DNA of 10,269 nt from a bacterium. GTDB taxonomy: Bacteria > Oederibacteriota > Muellerivitia > Muellerivitales > Muellerivitaceae. Shown here in pieces: positions 5,961 through 10,269 of the stretch. The number at the start of each line of letters is the position of its first letter. Positions within the stretch are counted from its first letter, which is position 1. Below the pieces are notes generated by a model, which saw only the letters and a list, made by a program, of their open reading frames with translations, had not been told where the DNA came from and did no database searches. The position numbers and the translations under genes were made by a program. The DNA is taken from the NCBI GenBank assembly GCA_025980505.1, contig JAICXI010000027.1, forward strand, positions 1 to 10,269. Direction: 5' to 3'.

Positions 5961-6776
5961 TCAGCCGTCCTTTTCCGTGAGCTTACCGCCCTTCAAAACA
6001 TCGCAGGATTCGAGCCGTGAAATCACGTCCACCAAGGAAATCCGGAAAGTTCCGGTCCCGCCGTCCCCGAGGCCCGCCTGGGCCTTTTCCCCGGCCAGGC
6101 CCAGGGCCATGATGCCGGCCAGGGCCGCCAGGTAAGAGTCCCTTGTCACGCCGCAAAAACAGCCCACCAGCGAGGTGGCCATGCAGCCCGTGCCCGTCAC
6201 CTGGGAAAGCAGGGGATGGCCGTTGTCGATGAAGCCCGTTCTTTTGCCGTCCGTGACCACATCCTGGGCGCCCGTGATGGCCACCACGCAACGGTGCTTT
6301 CGGGCCATTTCCACCGCGATTTCCCGGGCGCCCGAGGCATCCGCGGTGGAATCCACGCCCCGGGTCGCGCCCTCCGCGCCATAAAGGGTCTTGATCTCCG
6401 ACAGGTTGCCCCGCAGGACGGCGAGTTTCACTTCCTTCATCAACCGCCCGGCGGTTTCCGTGCGCAAGGGCGTGGCGCCGGCCCCCACCGGGTCCAGCAC
6501 CACCGGAACACCCTTTTCGTTGGCCCGCTTCCCCGCCGCGAACATGGACCGGATGGTGCGCTCGTTCAGGGTGCCGATGTTCAAGACCAGCGCCGAGGCC
6601 AGTCCCACCATTTCAGCCACTTCCCCCTCGTCGTCCGCCATGACCGGCGACCCGCCCAGGGCCAGGACGATATTGGCGCAGTCGTTCACCGTCACGTAGT
6701 TGGTGATATGGTGCACCAAGGGCTTCTTGCTTTTGACTTCCGTGAGCATTTGGGCGAGCGTTTGAAGGGTCTCCAT
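5961..6776 (-). CDS. thiM: Hydroxyethylthiazole kinase (ThiM)
   Basis: A 271-residue cytoplasmic protein of the ribokinase-like ThiM family. It phosphorylates 4-methyl-5-(2-hydroxyethyl)thiazole for reuse in thiamine phosphate synthesis, a salvage step. Family blocks in order: LVHHITNYVTVNDCANIVLA (20-39), GGSPVMADD, ALVLNIGTL (62-70), VPVVLDPVGAGATPLRT (90-106), RGNLSEI (122-128), KGVD-like RGVDS, CVVAITGAQDVVTDG, then the catalytic and anion-hole segment VTGTGCMATSLVGCF. C198 falls at the same number as the conserved Cys198 of the Bacillus enzyme. Everything needed for activity is present. TAGGAG lies 6 bases before the ATG. No thiE, thiD or thiC is adjacent, so salvage genes are dispersed or regulated separately. 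The long structured leader upstream may be its regulatory region. Confidence 0.97.
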   Translation of the reverse strand: METLQTLAQMLTEVKSKKPLVHHITNYVTVNDCANIVLALGGSPVMADDEGEVAEMVGLASALVLNIGTLNERTIRSMFAAGKRANEKGVPVVLDPVGAGATPLRTETAGRLMKEVKLAVLRGNLSEIKTLYGAEGATRGVDSTADASGAREIAVEMARKHRCVVAITGAQDVVTDGKRTGFIDNGHPLLSQVTGTGCMATSLVGCFCGVTRDSYLAALAGIMALGLAGEKAQAGLGDGGTGTFRISLVDVISRLESCDVLKGGKLTEKDG

Positions 6777-6889
6777 GGAAAACTCCTAGCGATTGAATGA
6801 CCAACAAAAACACGCGGGACAAAGAGCCTCGTTGAATGGGCAATACTCTAACGGAAAGTCTACGGGGCTAAAAGCATGGAATAAATATC

Positions 6890-7130
6890 CGGCTCCCTTT
6901 TCAAAAGGGGAAGTCCTACGCCGGGGTTCGAACTTGTCTCAAGCCAAACCTCGGCGAGTTCCCTAGAACAGTGTTTTAGCCCGTCAGTGCGGGCCCTTCG
7001 ACATTGCCCAGGGGCCTGAGGTTCTCGAAGGCGAGCCGCGATAGGTGCGGCGAGGCAACCCAAATCAATCCCCAAACGGCCGTTGGAGGATGGGGTTTGG
7101 ATTGCCGCATCGGTCCGGAAAAAGGACCCC
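6890..7130. other. Run of inverted repeats: candidate structured RNA or long leader
   Basis: This gene-free DNA between divergent thiM and the glycoside hydrolase contains several stems in about 240 bases. CCCTT/AAGGG lies at 6895-6909. CGCCGGGGTT (6919-6928) pairs with AACCTCGGCG (6947-6956) over 10 bp with one G-U and a nested CTTG/CAAG. GCCCG/CGGGC lies at 6979-6994. CCTTCGA/TCGAAGG lies at 6995-7031. GGCAACCCAAATC (7054-7066) pairs with GGTTTGGATTGCC (7094-7106), 12 of 13 positions, and encloses the palindrome AACGGCCGTT (7075-7084). GGTCC/GGACC lies at 7112-7128. Because the stems are inverted repeats, the transcribed strand cannot be told. Minus strand would make it a thiM leader, plus strand a leader of the hydrolase or a free RNA. 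No known RNA family was recognised. GC-rich DNA yields some stems by chance. Confidence 0.35.
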
Positions 7131-7254
7131 CTCGCAACGCATTCGGTCTTTATTCGCGCCCAGCTCTTCCTTCATATGATATAGGATCATCTCGCCGCGA
7201 CACTTTTCCGCCCTTGCCAGTCTAATCCTTGAAATTTCCTTTCCGCCCTACCCC

Positions 7255-7300
7255 GGTCTCGGCCGGAACCCCGCCGGCGGCCGCAGGGGAGGCCGGGACC
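7255..7300 (+). promoter_or_regulatory. Strong hairpin in the hydrolase leader
   Basis: GGTCTCGGCC (7255-7264) pairs with GGCCGGGACC (7291-7300), 10 bp with one G-U. A nested CCCC/GGGG lies inside the loop. It ends 31 bases before the ATG at 7332 and leaves the GGGAGG ribosome binding site (7318-7323) free. A short TTTT follows at 7310-7313. It could be a weak attenuator or an mRNA 5' protective hairpin; neither is shown by the sequence. Confidence 0.4.
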
Positions 7301-7331
7301 AATGTCGATTTTCATCCGGGAGGACGGAAAC

Positions 7332-10269
7332 ATGGCGACCCCAGCGACGGCCCCAGGCAAACTCCGGCCCGCTTTCCGGTTATTTTCCTTATTCCTCTTT
7401 TGGGGAGCCGGCATGCTGCGGGCCCAAACCGCCCCGCTCACCTTGACGGTCGACGCCGCCGCCACCCTCACCACCTTCGTCCCCCTGCATGTCTTCGGCG
7501 CCAACACGGCCTACTGGCTGCCTAAGGCCGACTATCTGGCTGTCCAGCCGTTGGTTCAGGCGACGGGAAACCGGTTCCTCCGGTACCCGGGAGGGGCCCA
7601 GTCCGACAATTACCATTGGAACGGGACCGGATCCTTCGACGCCTCCGGCCATTGGGTGCCGGACGACACGAATTACTCGAGCGGGTTCGTGGGATATCTC
7701 AGGTACCGGGGGACCACTTCTCTCTTCACGAGCTGGGGGATCGACTGGAGTTCACAGGCCGTGGACGGCGATCCCTCCACGGCTTGGATGTCAAACTCGG
7801 ACACCGATTTTCCCGGCCACCAATGGTTGGAACTGGACTTGACCGGCAAGTCATCCCCGGGGGGTATCACCCAGGTCAACGCCGTCACCCTGGTTTGGGG
7901 CACCCCCTCGGCCGCCTCTTTCCAGGTGCAATATTGGAGCGGCTCCAACTACCCGCCGCCCTACATGAGCTATCCCGAATCGCTCTGGACCACCACTTCG
8001 GCCGGCACGGTCGTCGGAACGGGGGACGGGACCACCCAGGGCGTGACCTTCAATACGGTCCCGGCCGAGTATCTCCGGGTTCTCCTCACCTCCAGCACTG
8101 CGGGGGCGGGGGGGGCCTATTCCATCCGGGAGGTGTATATCTACGGCCCCTCGGGGCAGGTCAGCCGAAACACCGCCGGCCAAACCAACAACATACCGGA
8201 CCAGACCTGGGCAGCGGCCTCCTCAACCGACCCCGCATGCACCCGGATCAATAACCCCTACTATCCCGACTTCAATTTTGAGGACTTCATGTCCTACTGT
8301 AATTCCCTCACCCCTCCCGCGGTCCCGCTGCTGACGGTCAATTTAGGGTCCGGAACCCCCCAGGAGGCCGCCGCCTGGGTGCACTACGCCAACGTCGTGA
8401 GGGGCTACGGCATCAAATACTGGGAGGTCGGCAACGAGCACAACGGGCGTTGGGCGACCGGCGGCCCCCTCAACACGGCCGATTACGTGAGGCGTTTCAT
8501 CCAGTATTCCGACGCCATGAAGGCGGAGGACCCCTCCATCCTGATCCTCGGCCCGGTGACGGGCGGCAGCCTGTCGGAGCCCTCCAACTTGTACGACGGC
8601 CGCAGCATCATGGAAGACTTCATCCGGATGGCCGCAGCCGCGGGGGTCAGCCTGTACGGCAACGCGAACCGCTACCTCGACGCCATTGATTTCCACTCGT
8701 ACTTTTTCTGGGGATCCGCCACCCCGGCCCAGGTCCTGAACAGCGCCGGGGGATTCGACACGCTTTACGGTTCGCTGCGGGGCCTGCTCACCGGCGCAGG
8801 GGTGACAGGCATATCCAACCTCCCTTTCCTGATGAGCGAATTCAATTCGACGTCCGACGACCGGAATTTCACGGTCCAACTGGGGAACGGCCTCTTCGTC
8901 GCGGAGGCCCTGGGCCGCTTCATCACGGCTTTCGGGCCCGCGGGTTTCTGCAACTTCTGGGCCGTGATGAACGGCGGCAGCTACTCCACCAATCCAGCGG
9001 GGGGCGACCTGGGCTACATCAGCCAGGTCAATGACGGCTACCGGTACCAGCCCCGGGCCTCCTACTGGGCCATGAAGATGCTGACGAACGATTGGGCCCT
9101 GCCCGGGGATGCCAACGCCCATGCGCTGGTGCAGACATCCGTCAATGGCGCGCCCGCCACCCAGCTGACCGCCTACTCGGACTACCGGCCCGACGGCGTA
9201 CTCTCCCTCGCCGTGGTGAACAAGGACCCGGCGACGGCGTTCAACGCGGTGGTGAACGTGGGCCCCTTCGTGGCCAACGACACGGCCTCGGGCTGGATGC
9301 TCGACTCCTCCAACTACCAGTGGGTGGCAACGGGCGCCCCGCCCTACCACGCCTCCCCCAATAATCCGCCCACGGCCTTCACGGTCACGGGCACGGGAGG
9401 TTCCTTTCCCGTGACCTTCCGGCCCTATTCCGTCTCGGTCCTCCAGTTCACCAACTCGGGCCAGCCCACGAACACCCCACTTCCAACCCCCACGATCACC
9501 GCCACCCCGACGGCCACCTTTACACCCAACTATGGGCCCGCGACCCTGGTCGATGATTTCGAGGACCTGGCCCGGGACGGCGTGCCCCCGGCCCGGACCA
9601 ACCTCTGGAACGGCACCTGGAGCATTTCGGTGGCCTCCAACAGCGGCGCCACCGTCCAGTACGGGGTTGCCGGCGCGGCGGGCACCAGCCACGCCGCCAG
9701 CGTCTTCGGGACCATTGGCGCCTCGCCCACGCCCGGCTGGTTCAACTACACCACGAGCCTGGCCGGCCAATGGCCCTCCACTCCCTTCAACCTGGCCGGC
9801 GGCGGGCTGGTGGGCCTGGAGTTCTGGTTCTACGGCGACGGGGCCTCCTACCGGGTCACCGTGCCAAGCCAGGTCGTCACCGACTACGATTACTACGGCG
9901 TTCAGATCACCCCACCCAAGGGCCAATGGACTTTCTACCAAATCCCCTTTGCTCAGATGACCCGGCAGGGATGGGGCACCCAAACAGGCCTTCCGGTGAC
10001 TTTCGGGGGATCGGATGGTACCGGGGTCCAATTCTCCATCCAGAGCGCGGGGACCTTTTCCTACCAGGTCGATCAGGTCGGCTTCTATACCGCCGCCGGG
10101 GCTTCCCCGACCCCGACCCCCGCCACAAGCCAGAGCCCCACGGCCACGCCCTTTCCCCAGGGGGCCGTCCCTGTGGTTTATCCCAACCCCTGGCGTGGGC
10201 AATATCCCGCCGAGGTCCAGCTCTGGTTGAAGGAGGCAGGGGCTGTCCGGATAACCATCTTCACCACCC
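7332..10269 (+). CDS. Exported GH51-like glycoside hydrolase with inserted discoidin domain and C-terminal sorting-type domain, partial
   Basis: An open frame of 979 residues running off the right edge. GGGAGG lies 8 bases before the ATG. Residues 10-32 form a signal peptide (FRLFSLFLFWGAG, cleavage near LRA/QT). Residues 38-100 and 300-620 make one clan GH-A barrel: RYPGG (84-88), VNLGSGTPQEAAAWVHYAN, YWEVGNEHN with E369 as likely acid/base, and MSEFNS with E503 as likely nucleophile. The TVN.GSGTP.EAA.WV.Y.N block is typical of GH51-like alpha-L-arabinofuranosidases. Residues about 130-275 form a discoidin (F5/8 type C) domain (QAVDGDPSTAW, HQWLELDL, YLRVLL, IREVYIYG) inserted inside the barrel. 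A beta-sandwich (about 620-705), a Pro/Thr linker, a CBM11/CIA30-like module (LVDDFEDL, about 737-920), a second linker, then VVYPNPWRG begin the C-terminal secretion/FlgD-like domain. It probably attacks plant-type arabinan or arabinoxylan outside the cell. The substrate is inferred. Confidence 0.92.
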   Translation, partial: MATPATAPGKLRPAFRLFSLFLFWGAGMLRAQTAPLTLTVDAAATLTTFVPLHVFGANTAYWLPKADYLAVQPLVQATGNRFLRYPGGAQSDNYHWNGTGSFDASGHWVPDDTNYSSGFVGYLRYRGTTSLFTSWGIDWSSQAVDGDPSTAWMSNSDTDFPGHQWLELDLTGKSSPGGITQVNAVTLVWGTPSAASFQVQYWSGSNYPPPYMSYPESLWTTTSAGTVVGTGDGTTQGVTFNTVPAEYLRVLLTSSTAGAGGAYSIREVYIYGPSGQVSRNTAGQTNNIPDQTWAAASSTDPACTRINNPYYPDFNFEDFMSYCNSLTPPAVPLLTVNLGSGTPQEAAAWVHYANVVRGYGIKYWEVGNEHNGRWATGGPLNTADYVRRFIQYSDAMKAEDPSILILGPVTGGSLSEPSNLYDGRSIMEDFIRMAAAAGVSLYGNANRYLDAIDFHSYFFWGSATPAQVLNSAGGFDTLYGSLRGLLTGAGVTGISNLPFLMSEFNSTSDDRNFTVQLGNGLFVAEALGRFITAFGPAGFCNFWAVMNGGSYSTNPAGGDLGYISQVNDGYRYQPRASYWAMKMLTNDWALPGDANAHALVQTSVNGAPATQLTAYSDYRPDGVLSLAVVNKDPATAFNAVVNVGPFVANDTASGWMLDSSNYQWVATGAPPYHASPNNPPTAFTVTGTGGSFPVTFRPYSVSVLQFTNSGQPTNTPLPTPTITATPTATFTPNYGPATLVDDFEDLARDGVPPARTNLWNGTWSISVASNSGATVQYGVAGAAGTSHAASVFGTIGASPTPGWFNYTTSLAGQWPSTPFNLAGGGLVGLEFWFYGDGASYRVTVPSQVVTDYDYYGVQITPPKGQWTFYQIPFAQMTRQGWGTQTGLPVTFGGSDGTGVQFSIQSAGTFSYQVDQVGFYTAAGASPTPTPATSQSPTATPFPQGAVPVVYPNPWRGQYPAEVQLWLKEAGAVRITIFTT

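Noticed and set aside
5752..6135. Plus-strand frame with a Pro/Thr-rich piece resembling an exported-protein linker.
   Set aside because: It runs antisense into thiM, has no signal peptide, and the Pro/Thr composition follows from a C-rich stretch at 5880-5940.
6921..6938. GGTTCGAAC motif suggesting a tRNA T-arm.
   Set aside because: The flanking bases do not form a T-stem on either strand, and no acceptor or anticodon arm fits around it.
6911..6955. TPP riboswitch on the minus strand upstream of thiM.
   Set aside because: Only partial resemblance (TTGAGAC and CCGGCGTAGGA); the essential CUGAUC and GGxUAAUxCC core is missing, so I do not annotate it as a THI element.
8343..10202. A 619-codon open frame on the minus strand opposite the glycoside hydrolase.
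   Set aside because: It is Gly/Val/Arg/His-rich and shows no domain. The plus strand over the same bases encodes recognisable catalytic and binding domains. Such antisense frames arise from strong G/C bias at codon position three.

Overview
The window comes from a GC-rich, diderm (Gram-negative type) bacterial chromosome. The best phylum hint is the large secreted enzyme at the right edge. It has Pro/Thr linkers of the TPTxTPT kind and ends in a YPNPxRG-type C-terminal domain. That style is common in uncultured phyla such as FCPU426, Fibrobacterota and relatives, and in some spirochaetes. The phylum is an inference from style only. I see no IS element, prophage, CRISPR array, tRNA or rRNA.

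Layout. Positions 1-2347 hold four genes, all on the minus strand: DUF1697 protein, DNA-3-methyladenine glycosylase I (tag), a rhodanese with an N-terminal CxxC domain, and a DUF2939 protein cut by the window edge. A hairpin with T-tracts on both sides separates DUF1697 from tag. An orphan HPr (2572-2841, plus) follows. It converges on a minus-strand DUF3553-containing protein of unknown function (2941-3864), which ends in a terminator built on a perfect 22-bp palindrome.

Positions 3865-4654 contain no convincing intact gene: a leader hairpin, a possible frameshifted PilZ remnant and an AT-rich stretch with a 9-bp inverted repeat. Next come a single-domain response regulator (4655-5113, plus) and a small exported Lys/Ala/Pro-rich protein (minus) with a terminator between them. 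A roughly 500-base stretch with at most one tiny ORF follows, then hydroxyethylthiazole kinase (thiM, minus).

Between thiM and the divergent right-hand gene lie about 550 bases dense in inverted repeats but without a canonical TPP riboswitch. The plus-strand gene from 7332 to the window edge encodes an exported GH51-like glycoside hydrolase. It carries a discoidin (F5/8 type C) domain inside the catalytic barrel, a CBM11/CIA30-like module and a C-terminal sorting-type domain.

The genes do not form one pathway. This looks like a housekeeping and accessory mosaic of single-gene units: DNA repair, sulfur transfer, thiamine salvage, PTS-type regulation, signalling and extracellular polysaccharide breakdown. 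The most distinctive items are the domain-inserted glycoside hydrolase, the structured thiM/hydrolase intergenic region and the DUF3553 protein.
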